From the NCBI RefSeq assembly GCF_002926065.1, contig NZ_PREZ01000005.1:1-64000 (forward strand): a stretch of DNA of 64,000 bases, given 5' to 3'. Numbering within the stretch: the first letter of the stretch is position 1; every line of letters starts with the position of its first letter. The notes under the pieces were generated by a model. That model did no database searches. It saw only the letters and a program-made list of their open reading frames with translations, and was not told the DNA's origin. Below, piece by piece: positions 53,811 through 63,033 of this stretch. The translations under genes and the position numbers were made by a program. Origin of the DNA: Jeotgalibacillus proteolyticus (GTDB lineage Bacteria > Bacillota > Bacilli > Bacillales > Jeotgalibacillaceae).

Positions 53811-53960
53811 CTTTTCACCACCCAATTGCAATGAAACTACCTTTAGTAACTAACATTATACTTCATTACCTTTATCTACTATTTATAAAGCCTGGACGGT
53901 CTGAAATTATCCATTTTCATCAAGCTATAAAATGCTTATAAAATGTAATAGCGATTGGCA

Positions 53961-53989
53961 CTGACAATATAGTATACTATTGGTATATT
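53961..53989 (+). promoter_or_regulatory. Promoter of the DUF4083-sip operon
   Basis: CTGACA (53961-53966), 17 bp, TATATT (53984-53989) with an extended-10 TGG. The spacer contains the 12-bp perfect palindrome ATAGTATACTAT, a possible operator. Confidence 0.65.
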
Positions 53990-54010
53990 TTGTTATTGGA
54001 GGTTTCCCTT

Positions 54011-54193
54011 TTGAGCGAATTAAATGCAGGAGATATTATTTTTCAATTATTCAGCTTAGGATTTTTAGTACTAGTTGTTGTAGGGATTGTGATGGCTATT
54101 CGTTCCTATACTAAACACAGAAACCAGCTTAGTAGAATTGAAGAGAAGCTGGATACTCTTAATGAGCATAAAAGGAAGGATAAAAAGTCCTGA
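54011..54193 (+). CDS. DUF4083-like small membrane protein
   Basis: 60 aa from the TTG at 54011, eight bases after GGAGG. NAGDIIFQLFSLGFLVLVVVGIVMAIRSYTKHRNQLSRIEEKLDTLNE: one membrane helix then a charged coiled tail, as in DUF4083. First gene of an operon with a second membrane protein and signal peptidase. Confidence 0.8.
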   Translation: MSELNAGDIIFQLFSLGFLVLVVVGIVMAIRSYTKHRNQLSRIEEKLDTLNEHKRKDKKS

Positions 54194-54205
54194 GGAGGAG
54201 TGGAA

Positions 54206-54490
54206 ATGGGTGATTTTTTCATCTATCTTATAGGCTTTTTTATTGTTGTTGCTAATATTCTTGGCTATCGATCCTACAAAAAAAGAAAAAGCCTATACTC
54301 CTATGCCTTCACGCTGTTACTTCTGGCTGTTTTATTTAGTTCCACCGGGGGCTTATTAGCCCTCCTCATTATTCGTGATGGCTTTGCCATTTTTTACGGC
54401 TTGCAGGTTGGTTTTTATTTGCTCCTAAACAGTCTCATCGTTTTTCTACTTGCTGTTTTAATGACGTTAATTAAACTCTATAAAAAATAG
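54206..54490 (+). CDS. Small three-helix membrane protein
   Basis: 94 aa, ATG at 54206 with GAGGAGG upstream. Helices are at about 4-20, 34-60 and 66-90. Short basic loop (YRSYKKRKSLY). Unknown family. Sits between the DUF4083-like and signal peptidase genes. Confidence 0.75.
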   Translation: MGDFFIYLIGFFIVVANILGYRSYKKRKSLYSYAFTLLLLAVLFSSTGGLLALLIIRDGFAIFYGLQVGFYLLLNSLIVFLLAVLMTLIKLYKK

Positions 54491-54515
54491 TCTATCGTAA
54501 GGAGATGAGGGCATT

Positions 54516-55094
54516 TTGAGAAAACAAAAGATAAAGTCAGCAACAAAAGAATGGGTAAAAGCAATCTTGATTGGCTTGTCCCTTTTTATTATTATCCGAA
54601 CTTTCCTTTTTGCCCCTGTCCTCGTAGACGGAAAATCCATGGAATCCACCTTGCAGGATGAAGACCGCCTTATTGTTACAAGGCTTGGCAATCTCGAGCG
54701 ATTTGATATTGTCGTTTTTCACGCTAATGACAAGGACGACTATATTAAGCGTGTCATTGGGCTGCCCGGGGATACGATTGCTTATGTAAATGACCAGCTG
54801 TTTATTAACGGTGAACAGTATAATGAAGAATACATAGAAGAAGATATAAGAAGCCATAAAGATCAATTTGGTGAAGATGCACTTTACACGGGGAATTTTA
54901 CCCTTGAGGATAAATTAGGCTTTGAAGAAGTGCCTGAAGATACAATTTTTGTCATGGGTGACAACAGACCGCATAGCTGGGACAGCAGGGATATTGGCGT
55001 AGTGCCATTGGATTCAGTTATTGGGGAAGCAAGGGTTTTGTTTTGGCCTTTTAAAAACTCCACGCTTCTGACGAATGGGCATAAGGATGAATGA
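54516..55094 (+). CDS. sip: Type I signal peptidase
   Basis: 192 aa from a TTG start. One N-terminal membrane helix (about 14-32). Catalytic Ser41 in VDGKSMESTL, general-base Lys78 in DYIKRVIGLPGD, and the C-terminal MGDNRPHSWDSRDIG box. The Bacillus Sip type with the catalytic domain outside. It removes Sec/Tat signal peptides. Co-transcribed with two small membrane proteins. Confidence 0.95.
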   Translation: MRKQKIKSATKEWVKAILIGLSLFIIIRTFLFAPVLVDGKSMESTLQDEDRLIVTRLGNLERFDIVVFHANDKDDYIKRVIGLPGDTIAYVNDQLFINGEQYNEEYIEEDIRSHKDQFGEDALYTGNFTLEDKLGFEEVPEDTIFVMGDNRPHSWDSRDIGVVPLDSVIGEARVLFWPFKNSTLLTNGHKDE

Positions 55095-55193
55095 AGTGGT
55101 TTGTGAAGATTCCAGGTAAAACACCAGTTAGATTAAAACTCACTAAATAGTAATTATTACTACTTTTATTAAATCCACTAAGGAGAACAGATG

Positions 55194-56141
55194 ATGAATA
55201 GTCCATCCAGAAGAACAGGATTGTTACTTGTTATAACAGGAGCAATCTTTTGGGGTGTTGGGGGTACCGTTGCACAAAAGCTCTTCCAGCAATACGGGAT
55301 CGATGTTAATTGGCTCGTGACCACGCGATTGCTTATCGCCGGCTTTTTACTTTTAGCCGTTCAATTCTTGTTAAAAGACCGTGCTCAGGTTTTTGGCATC
55401 TGGAAAAATAAACGAACAGCCTTTCAGTTGGTTATTTTCGGACTGCTTGGCATGCTTGCCGTTCAATACACGTATATGGCATCGATTAAGCACGGAAACG
55501 CTGCAGTTGCGACGCTTTTACAATACTTAGCACCTGTCATGATCATCCTCTACTTAATTTTGCGTAAACAAACAGTTCTGACACAACGGGATCTGATCAC
55601 CGTCACACTCGCATTAGGCGGCTGCTTTTTCTTATTAACAAACGGTTCACTCTCAAATCTGTCTGTTCCCGCTCCAGCAATTATTTGGGGTGTATTATCC
55701 GGGGTTGCTCTAGCTTTTTACACCTTAAACGCGATTCCACTACTTGCCCATTACGATTCCCTGGTCATTGTTGGCTGGGCTATGGTCATTGGCGGACTTG
55801 CCTTAAGCTTGATCCATCCCCCGTGGCAAATGGATTTTACAGGGGTACCGCTAGAAGCTTATTTGTATTTAGTTTTCGTGATCTTATTTGGGACCATGCT
55901 CGCTTTCTGGTTTTACATCGAAAGCTTACAAAGTCTTTCCCCTAAAGAAACCAGCCTTTTAGGAAGTTTAGAGCCGCTGGCTGCTGTTTTGACAACAGTT
56001 TTCTGGCTTCATGAACCCTTTGGATCATTTCAATGGCTTGGTACGGCTTGTATTATTGGGATGATCCTTTTACTCGCTTTGACTAAAAAGTCCTCTTCTA
56101 AACAGACTCTAAGCAATAAAAAGCCTCTCAGAGTTAGCTAA
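55194..56141 (+). CDS. EamA/DMT-family transporter
   Basis: About 315 aa with ten hydrophobic helices in two EamA repeats ([20 protein letters not shown] and [22 protein letters not shown]). Each repeat ends in an EP-containing loop ([22 protein letters not shown] in the second). Exports or imports a metabolite. Substrate unknown. AAGGAG precedes the tandem ATG codons. Confidence 0.9.
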   Translation: MNSPSRRTGLLLVITGAIFWGVGGTVAQKLFQQYGIDVNWLVTTRLLIAGFLLLAVQFLLKDRAQVFGIWKNKRTAFQLVIFGLLGMLAVQYTYMASIKHGNAAVATLLQYLAPVMIILYLILRKQTVLTQRDLITVTLALGGCFFLLTNGSLSNLSVPAPAIIWGVLSGVALAFYTLNAIPLLAHYDSLVIVGWAMVIGGLALSLIHPPWQMDFTGVPLEAYLYLVFVILFGTMLAFWFYIESLQSLSPKETSLLGSLEPLAAVLTTVFWLHEPFGSFQWLGTACIIGMILLLALTKKSSSKQTLSNKKPLRVS

Positions 56142-56167
56142 AGTAAGCTGGCATTGAGAGGTTTTTT
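56124..56167 (+). terminator. Terminator after the EamA gene
   Basis: CCTCTCA/TGAGAGG stem with a 24-nt loop (which can fold itself) followed by TTTTTTG. Confidence 0.8.
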
Positions 56168-56280
56168 GATGGATATTTTTATTCCATACGAAGATCGCTG
56201 CAATTGTAAATCCGTTTTTCATTTCCTTTTGAGGTCGTTGAGGAGGTTTTACCTGTTTTCACTGTATCAATTAGGAGAGA

Positions 56281-56775
56281 TTATTGTACTCCTTCGTTTT
56301 TAACAAAATAAAGTTGTTTCGCGTCATATTCAAACCATATGATCGTTTCATTTTTCCCCTCTGCACACACTTTTAGTTTTCCACTTCCTGCATCATAGTA
56401 TTGCTTATTCCTTATAGGATCCAAAACAATAAACACAAATTCGTTTACTTCTGCCAGCACATAAAGGGTATGGATAAAATCAACATCTCTGTTTAACTCT
56501 TCTTTTCTAAAAACCATTTCTGTGTAGGTTCGTGATCTATTCAAAGGTGTGATCTCAATGGATTCTGTCGGGCCCTTAGCCTCTTTCTCAATACCGGCAT
56601 TCTTTTTTCCCTCAAACCCTATGAGAATCTCTCCGTAGACAAGCTCACTCATCAATTTTTCAAAACTATGAACATCCTGAACTGTATACGTGTATACAGT
56701 ACTGTTTCGTATAAATGACACGCTATCTGTTCTTACTAAAGCAAAGTTTTCTTTTTCCGGATGGAACTCACTCAT
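56281..56775 (-). CDS. Hypothetical 164-aa protein
   Basis: ATG at 56775 with AAAGGTAG upstream. It overlaps the stop of the serine hydrolase gene, so the two are coupled. Beta-rich soluble protein (SVSFIRNSTVYTYTVQDVHSFEKLMSELVYG...YYDAGSGKLKVCAEGKNETIIWFEYDAKQLYF). Not recognised. Confidence 0.7.
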   Translation of the reverse strand: MSEFHPEKENFALVRTDSVSFIRNSTVYTYTVQDVHSFEKLMSELVYGEILIGFEGKKNAGIEKEAKGPTESIEITPLNRSRTYTEMVFRKEELNRDVDFIHTLYVLAEVNEFVFIVLDPIRNKQYYDAGSGKLKVCAEGKNETIIWFEYDAKQLYFVKNEGVQ

Positions 56776-57841
56776 AGGTTTCACTACCTTTATCATGAGT
56801 ACTAGTTAGCCAAGGTTTTAGGGAGTGATATATTTCGCCTATAATGCCTTTTAACTGATGAACACCTGAATCTGTATTTGTCATGATGATTAAGCCGCTC
56901 CCCAATTGAGGATAAGCAAGCATCATTGACTGAAAACCAACTCCCCAGCCAAGTGAAGAGATTTGGAGTTCTTTATTTGAACCGTCTAAAAATACTCCTA
57001 ATCCAGTCCAGCTTTTACTGCCTTGTTCGCTTATCATTTCGTGTGCGTTAGCTGCTGAAATTCCAATTCTGCTTTTATTATTCAAGGCGTCCATCAATTC
57101 AATGAGCAGCTTCGATAAGTCTGATGAAGTTGTCCATAGTCCGGAAGCTGCGGGATAAGGATATACTGGAAATTTTCCGTTCACTGCTGTACCGTCTTTG
57201 TTATGACCAGAAACAAAATTCTCTACAGTCTCTTCAGTTTGCAAAAATGTACTATTCGTCATTTGTAATGGCTCAAAAATCAGTTCCTCTACAGTTTTTT
57301 CAAAAGGTCCTCCAGTCACATCCTCTATTAGCTGCTGTATAATACAAAATCCTGCATCTGAATAATGAAAATCACTCTCTGGTTCATACTGAATTTGAAT
57401 TGGTGTCTTACAATACGGCGTGCTTCCATTTAGTATTTCGCTCATTGATGGGAAGCCTGTTTCAGGGATTAGTTCCGTAAAGCTGCCCTCAGGGTCCACC
57501 ACTCCGGATTGATGAATTAACAGGTTTCGTAATGTCATCTTTTTTTCACCTGCTAAATTACTAGTAGGAATTTTCCATGAACGCAGCCCTTTATTTATAT
57601 CTTCGTCTAAATCGAGCCTGTCTTCTTCTGTTAGCTTTAACGCGACTAATGCCGTTAAAAACTTGCTAATCGAACACGCATTAAAAACTGAGTTATTGTG
57701 CACTATTTTATCGGTCCCTGCTTCCATTAGGCCTTCGTTTTCGATTGATTGAATTTGTCCGTTCTTAATTAAAGCAACACTTAACCCGATAATATTATGT
57801 ACCTTCATCAGCTCTTTACTATCTACATACTTCTTTAACAT
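56768..57841 (-). CDS. Beta-lactamase-fold serine hydrolase
   Basis: 357 aa from the ATG at 57841 (GGAGG 7 nt upstream; the 25 extra codons of the longer frame run into the upstream gene). SxxK is Ser57-Lys60 in NACSISKFLT, and YSDAGFC replaces the usual YxN with Y-S-D. No signal peptide, so the enzyme is cytosolic. Class C/EstB-like esterase or peptidase rather than a classic beta-lactamase. Confidence 0.87.
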   Translation of the reverse strand: MLKKYVDSKELMKVHNIIGLSVALIKNGQIQSIENEGLMEAGTDKIVHNNSVFNACSISKFLTALVALKLTEEDRLDLDEDINKGLRSWKIPTSNLAGEKKMTLRNLLIHQSGVVDPEGSFTELIPETGFPSMSEILNGSTPYCKTPIQIQYEPESDFHYSDAGFCIIQQLIEDVTGGPFEKTVEELIFEPLQMTNSTFLQTEETVENFVSGHNKDGTAVNGKFPVYPYPAASGLWTTSSDLSKLLIELMDALNNKSRIGISAANAHEMISEQGSKSWTGLGVFLDGSNKELQISSLGWGVGFQSMMLAYPQLGSGLIIMTNTDSGVHQLKGIIGEIYHSLKPWLTSTHDKGSETYE

Positions 57842-57884
57842 AATGTCCCTCCACATCAGCTGCCAACTCCATAAATGGTAAGAG

Positions 57885-58540
57885 TTAAAGAAAAACCTCC
57901 ACACTATCACTCCCAATTAATTTTATACGGACACTTGATGAGCCGCCGCCTCCAACATAATTGGGAACATCGGATACATCAAGCAGTTCGTTAAAGTGAA
58001 GCCTCTTCTTCTCATTTGCTTCGATGTCACCTTGTATGGACCAGCAATATTCATAAGGGATACCATCCGTGAGTCCTCTCCAAAAAAATAGGGATCAACA
58101 AACTCAAGCTCAAACGTCACTGGTTTATTGCTCCGATTATGCAGTGTAAGGTGGCATACACCTTGAATTAAACCTTCTTTAATAGGTGATAATGAGCACT
58201 CATTGTCATCCTCATATGAAATAGCTTTCACACCTACTGCCAGCGTTTCCTGGTAAGCTGTTGTCATCAATGGCGGGGTAAATGCGAATAGAAGCAATGC
58301 CGCAACAATACTCCTTGCATGATATTTTCCGAGCCCTTTTCCAAGAAAAATGAGAGAACCGATTAATAACAGAGTACCAATCACCCCTAAAATATTGACC
58401 CGTCCACCTTCTTCAATGGGAAACATCATGATTGATACAGATCCCTGCAGGATTTCTTCATTAGGGATTAAATAATAGATTAAGAGCGAAAGACAAAATA
58501 ATAAAGCCGAAATTCCTAAAAATGCTTTGTTTTTAATCAT
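57885..58540 (-). pseudogene. Membrane protein gene with a frameshift near its 3' end
   Basis: Three N-terminal helices (about 8-26, 48-66, 76-95), then an extracytoplasmic beta domain (VCHLTLHNRSNKPVTFELEFVDPYFFGED). After GPYKVT (about 58015) the reading frame gives junk to 57923. Shifting one base restores IEANEKKRLHFNELLDVSDVPNYVGGG..VRIKLIGSDSVEVFL to a stop at 57885, 43 bases before the next gene. A one-base deletion or a sequencing error is implied. Confidence 0.7.
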
Positions 58541-58635
58541 CTACTATCCCCTCTTTTCCATACTCCTCAGCCCATCATACAATTTGTTTCATAATTAGTA
58601 AATATAGGTTTTTAATGATAATTTTAAAAATATGA

Positions 58636-58757
58636 GGTGAACGGAGCGGAAGGGGCCGACTCCTGCGGGAGGAAGCGGGAGCTTGAGATCCACTTGCGTT
58701 AGCAAGTTAGCTCAAGCCCCGCCCCGCGGAAAGCGTGCCCCTGCAGAGCAGTGAACC
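58636..58757 (+). repeat. ~120-bp palindromic repeat, copy G
   Basis: Ends GGTGAAC/GTGAACC. Core GCTTGAGATCCACTTGC-GTTA-GCAAGTTAGCTCAAGC. Directly before the ulaA-side terminator. Confidence 0.92.
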
Positions 58758-58765
58758 GGGCCAAA

Positions 58766-58795
58766 GAGGCTGAGACAAATATTTGTCTCAGCCTC
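58766..58795. terminator. Terminator after ulaA
   Basis: 30-nt perfect palindrome (GAGGCTGAGACAAAT and its complement), with TTT following on the minus strand. Confidence 0.85.
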
Positions 58796-58812
58796 ATTAA
58801 CAGATGAAATTT

Positions 58813-60075
58813 TTAAGAGAACAAACTAATCAGATAACCAAGCAAAATCCCGACAACACCAAAGTCAGAATCTCCAAAGGTTGTGCCTTCAAAGCCAAGT
58901 GAACCGAGTACAGGTAATAATAGCGCAGGCAGGAAGCTGATTAATAGCCCGTTTGTGAAGGCGCCAATGATGGCTCCTCTTCGTCCGCCTGTTGCGTTTC
59001 CGAAGACTCCAGCTGCTGCACCTGTGAAGAAGTGAGGAACGAGTCCAGGTACAATCACGGCCAGACCAAACACAGGAAGTAACAACAAGCTGATCAAACC
59101 GGCTGTAAAGCTTGAAAGGAAGCCAATAATTACGGCATTTGGAGCGAATGGGAATACGATTGGACAATCCAGTGCAGGCTTTGCATTTGGGACAATTTTA
59201 TCTGCAACCCCTTTAAATGCTGGAACGATTTCTGCAATGAGCATCCGCACACCCGCCAGGATAATGAATACCCCACCGGCAAAGGTGATCGCCTGCAGAA
59301 GAGAGAAGACAAGGAAGTTTGTTCCATCGCTTAATTCCGCTTCAATAAATCCGCTGCCAGCAACCATTGCTACCACAAAGTACATGATTGCCATGGTGAG
59401 CGCCAGCGCTACGGATGAATCTCGTAAAAATCCAAGAGATTTCGGCACCTTTACCTCTTCCGTTGTTTTCGTTTTGTCACCAGTCAGCTTTCCTACTTTT
59501 GCTGCCACGAAGTATCCGATCGAACCAAAGTGACCAAGTGCGATGTCATCTGATCCTGTAATTTCTCTCATGGTTGGCTGCAGTAATGCAGGAAGTAAGA
59601 CCATTAACGAACCTAAAATGAGTGAACCGACGATCACAAGTACTACACCATTCATGCCTGAAGTAGATAAAACCGCTGCCAGTAAACAAGCCATGAATAA
59701 AGTATGGTGACCGGTTAAGAAAATATATTTAAATTTTGTTATGCGGGCAAGTAAAATATTGACGAGCATCCCAATCAACATGATCATGGCTGTTTCTGTG
59801 CCAAATGTATTTTGGGCTAATGCCACGATGGCTTCGTTATTTGGAATAACGCCCTGGATATTAAATGCTTTTTCAAACATCGCACCGAAAATTTCTAAGG
59901 AACCAACTAGCACCGCTGCCCCGGCGCCGAGAATGATGAAGCCCATAATGGTTTTTAACGTTCCGGAAACAACATCCGCTACTCCCTTCTTTTGGAGCAG
60001 TAAGCCGACTAAAGCAAATAAGCCGACCAGGATGGCAGGTGTTCCAAGAATGTCGTTCATAATGACATTAAACAT
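58813..60075 (-). CDS. ulaA: PTS ascorbate-type transporter, IIC component
   Basis: 420 aa, about 11 helices. Family features: GTPAILVGLFALVGLLLQKK at the start, QNTFGTETAMIMLIGMLVNILLARITKFKYIFLTGHH in the middle, and FFTGAAAGVFGNATGGRRGAIIGAF near the end. Carries L-ascorbate or a similar sugar acid across the membrane while it is phosphorylated by IIB. GGAGG precedes the ATG. Last gene of the PTS unit. Confidence 0.93.
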   Translation of the reverse strand: MFNVIMNDILGTPAILVGLFALVGLLLQKKGVADVVSGTLKTIMGFIILGAGAAVLVGSLEIFGAMFEKAFNIQGVIPNNEAIVALAQNTFGTETAMIMLIGMLVNILLARITKFKYIFLTGHHTLFMACLLAAVLSTSGMNGVVLVIVGSLILGSLMVLLPALLQPTMREITGSDDIALGHFGSIGYFVAAKVGKLTGDKTKTTEEVKVPKSLGFLRDSSVALALTMAIMYFVVAMVAGSGFIEAELSDGTNFLVFSLLQAITFAGGVFIILAGVRMLIAEIVPAFKGVADKIVPNAKPALDCPIVFPFAPNAVIIGFLSSFTAGLISLLLLPVFGLAVIVPGLVPHFFTGAAAGVFGNATGGRRGAIIGAFTNGLLISFLPALLLPVLGSLGFEGTTFGDSDFGVVGILLGYLISLFS

Positions 60076-60076
60076 A

Positions 60077-60352
60077 TTATTCTGCCTCCAGGATATGTTT
60101 CTTTACCTTTTCTGCAATTTCATTTTGACTGACCATGTTCACAACTGGGATGACTTTTTTGTTTCCATCTTCTAATTGCTCCATGATTTCAGGTGAACCG
60201 ATGTAGTAATCTGCGCTCTCTGTTTTCGCACTCGCAAGGTCCATGTTTTTGCATTCGCCGTCGATATTCAAATCCTTCAGCACCTTATTTACATTTAAAG
60301 AAAGCATGAAGCTTGTTCCTAACCCGTTTCCACACACCGCTAAAATCTTCAT
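60077..60352 (-). CDS. ulaB: PTS IIB component (ascorbate/lactose type)
   Basis: 91 aa. The phosphorylated Cys7 lies in LAVCGNGLGTSFM. It takes phosphate from IIA and passes it to the sugar in IIC. Stop lies one base before the ulaA start. Confidence 0.93.
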   Translation of the reverse strand: MKILAVCGNGLGTSFMLSLNVNKVLKDLNIDGECKNMDLASAKTESADYYIGSPEIMEQLEDGNKKVIPVVNMVSQNEIAEKVKKHILEAE

Positions 60353-60364
60353 TATAAATTCCTC

Positions 60365-60793
60365 CTAGAATAAGTTTTTAATATCCTGATAATTCTTTGC
60401 TGCTAAAAGCTCATTAAGTTTTTCTTCATCGGTTAAAATCTCAGAGATTTCTTTGAGGAGCTCTAAATGTGACGTTGCATCACTTGAAGCTAGGACTAAA
60501 AAGATTCTTGCACTCTTCTCACCTTGAAAGTAAACGCTTTCTTTTGAGACCAAAAGACTGATACCCGTTTCATTTACGCCATCTTCAGGACGTGCATGGG
60601 GCATGGCCACATTAGGCATGAGAATGATATAGGGACCAAGCTCCTTTACATTCGAAATGATTTTTTCTACATACCTTGGTTCAATAGAGCCCTTATCGAG
60701 TAAAGGGGCTGAAGCAATTCGTATGGTCTCTTCCCAGCTTTTCGCTTCAGAAGTAAATTGGACCATCTCTTCTGTCAGCTTTGTTTCAAGCAT
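60365..60793 (-). CDS. ulaC: PTS IIA component (mannitol/fructose-Ntr type, UlaC-like)
   Basis: 142 aa. Active His66 in NVAMPHARPEDG. First gene of the IIA-IIB-IIC unit, 72 bases after the regulator's terminator. It receives phosphate from HPr. Confidence 0.92.
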   Translation of the reverse strand: MLETKLTEEMVQFTSEAKSWEETIRIASAPLLDKGSIEPRYVEKIISNVKELGPYIILMPNVAMPHARPEDGVNETGISLLVSKESVYFQGEKSARIFLVLASSDATSHLELLKEISEILTDEEKLNELLAAKNYQDIKNLF

Positions 60794-60864
60794 TTGTTAA
60801 CCCCCTTTTAAAAACGTTATGTTCTTTATGCTTTTATCTTACTGGGTAAATGGGCAATAAAAGA

Positions 60865-60900
60865 GACGGGTTTTTGCCGCATATTGCGGAAAAACCCGTC
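60865..60900 (-). terminator. Terminator between the PRD regulator and the PTS genes
   Basis: GACGGGTTTTT/AAAAACCCGTC outer stem and CCGC/GCGG inner stem. On the minus strand TCTTTTATT follows. Confidence 0.85.
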
Positions 60901-60916
60901 TTATTAACCATTCTAT

Positions 60917-62842
60917 TTAAATACTGGTGTAAAACTGATCTGCCGTTTTCATCTTTTTCCACTCTTCGATTAGGTTTTGATTTTCACCTAAATAACTGAT
61001 TTCTTCAAACATCTTTTTCACTGCTTCATCCTTCGTATCTTTAATCGCAAGCATGAACACAACAGAAACCAGCTGCTGTTTCCAGTGTACAGGATTTTTA
61101 AAGATCGCAACTGCAACACCCTGCTTTAATACGTTTCTCGGATTGCCATGGGGAATAGCAATCTCCCCTCCTATAGCTGTAGCAGAGAGCGCCTCTCGTT
61201 CAATTGAATCATGAACATAGTCTTTATTTACATATCCGTTCTTCTCAAGCAGTCCGCATAAGGATTCAATTATTTTATCTGGTCCTTCTAGTTCTTCCCC
61301 TAAAATAATCAACTCTTGATCCAAAAACTTTTTTAAAGCAGAAAAATCGGAAAATTTTTCTCTGTCTGCAGTGGAAATGAACTCCTTCAGCTTTTCTTCC
61401 TCTGCTTTTGGAAAAAGTGGAGATACAAGTATAACCGGTAAAGTTGTGTGCTCTAAAGGGATGGTGCTAATAATGAAATCAGGCTGATCATGCCGGATGG
61501 ACTCCTCCACCTCATCAGCTGCCACACAGCGGAGCAGCTCGAGCGAATGGAATTTCCGCTCAATTTTTGTCGTCAAAAGCTGCGACATCCCGATCCCCAT
61601 TGAACAGACAACGATGGCTCTTTTATTTTTCCCATTCAGTTTTTTCAAGCGTTCTTTTGAAGCCTCGAAATGTAAAACAAGATACCCAATCTCATCCTCA
61701 GGAAACACAAACCCAACCGTCTCATTTAATTCTTCCATGATTTGAAACAAAGTGGCAAATGTATACGGATAGGCCTGCTTTATTTCTAATAGAAGAGGAT
61801 TTTTATGATAAAGTCCGTGCTTAATTCGTTCAAAGGTGGTTTGCATATGAGCGGCCAGGCTATCAAATAACAAAGGATCCGTATCATGAGTAATGTTTGT
61901 GAGCTGAGAGGTTTTTTGAATCATCGTACGAATAAGTCCATGGATATCCTCTGCTGCTTCATTGAATGAATGGGTTCCTGTATTTTTTTCTTTTAGACTC
62001 AGTACATGGAGTAAGAAGTACAGGATCTCATCTTCGGGAAACTTTATCAGGAAAAATGACTCCAATTCTTTTAAATGATTTCTTGTGACCTCATATTCTT
62101 TTTTTGCTTTTAGTGCTTCGGCATTTTCAAGCGATAGACTGATTGTTTGCTTCCGCTTTATCCGCTGGGTTGTAATTAACAAATGGAACACTAAATTAAG
62201 AAAAGAGTCTGATGTAAATTGTTTATTTAGTTCTTTTTCTAAGCGCTTTATCTGATGCTTTACCTTGCTTAATTCAGCCTCAGAAAACCATTTATTATAA
62301 AAGGAAGGCAGGTTGTCCTCTTCAAAGAAAGTATGGAATCTTAAAAGAGCCGTCCGTTTATCCCGCTCTTTTCCAATTAGGCGAATCCCCACTTTTTGTT
62401 TTGATTCAACCGCAAGTCCAAACGGCTCTAGCCACGATGAGATTTCAAGTAAATCCTGTTTGATCACTTGTTTACTCACGAAAAATTCATTCATTAAATC
62501 CTGAAGTGATACTGTTTTTCCTTCATTAATGAGCATCGTCATGATATGTAGTTTACGTTCCTCATCACTTCGGTCAGCTTGCATGGGACGTGATTGATCA
62601 ATCAGGGACAGAATCTGCCTTTTCTCTTTATCAGACCCTTCAAAACGAACTCCAATATTAGGTCTTCTTATAATTTCCGCTTGAAAGGATTCTTTCTTCA
62701 GCCACAAATCAATTTGCTTAAAATCATTTCGAACCGTTCGCTCTGAGCAATTCAGGGAGCTTGCGATCATATCTATCGTCAATGTTTCATTCGTATTATT
62801 TCGTACCAGCTGATGGAGAATCTTCGTTTGTCGATTATTCAT
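60917..62842 (-). CDS. PRD-containing transcriptional regulator (MtlR/UlaR-like)
   Basis: 641 aa. Order: HTH (about 1-60, IDMIASSLNCSERTVRNDF), second HTH (about 85-150, VSLQDLMNEFFVSKQVIKQDL), two PRD domains (about 185-400), EIIB-like domain with Cys in VVCSMGIGMSQLL (about 410), and a C-terminal EIIA domain with AIPHGNP (about 565). Activity is set by PTS phosphorylation. It precedes the PTS genes and would activate them. AGAGGTGG lies before the ATG. Confidence 0.93.
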   Translation of the reverse strand: MNNRQTKILHQLVRNNTNETLTIDMIASSLNCSERTVRNDFKQIDLWLKKESFQAEIIRRPNIGVRFEGSDKEKRQILSLIDQSRPMQADRSDEERKLHIMTMLINEGKTVSLQDLMNEFFVSKQVIKQDLLEISSWLEPFGLAVESKQKVGIRLIGKERDKRTALLRFHTFFEEDNLPSFYNKWFSEAELSKVKHQIKRLEKELNKQFTSDSFLNLVFHLLITTQRIKRKQTISLSLENAEALKAKKEYEVTRNHLKELESFFLIKFPEDEILYFLLHVLSLKEKNTGTHSFNEAAEDIHGLIRTMIQKTSQLTNITHDTDPLLFDSLAAHMQTTFERIKHGLYHKNPLLLEIKQAYPYTFATLFQIMEELNETVGFVFPEDEIGYLVLHFEASKERLKKLNGKNKRAIVVCSMGIGMSQLLTTKIERKFHSLELLRCVAADEVEESIRHDQPDFIISTIPLEHTTLPVILVSPLFPKAEEEKLKEFISTADREKFSDFSALKKFLDQELIILGEELEGPDKIIESLCGLLEKNGYVNKDYVHDSIEREALSATAIGGEIAIPHGNPRNVLKQGVAVAIFKNPVHWKQQLVSVVFMLAIKDTKDEAVKKMFEEISYLGENQNLIEEWKKMKTADQFYTSI

Positions 62843-62902
62843 TTTGCCACCTCTATGATTTTACCTTCCTTTATCTATAAGGAAGGACAACAAATGACCC
62901 CA

Positions 62903-62918
62903 GTTTAAACGCTTAAAC
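62903..62918. promoter_or_regulatory. CcpA (cre)-like palindrome upstream of the PRD regulator
   Basis: GTTTAAACGCTTAAAC, a near-perfect palindrome about 60 bases before the regulator start. It matches 11 of 14 positions of the cre consensus. Would give catabolite control of the PTS locus. Confidence 0.4.
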
Positions 62919-63033
62919 AGAAGTCCGGATAAGTCATTAATTCTACTTGTTATATTATCACTAAGGGGGAGAAAAGTTGTAGTTTTCAGTCTTTTGGGGA
63001 TCGGCAGTTAACGTGTCCCTTTGCACAAGGCAA

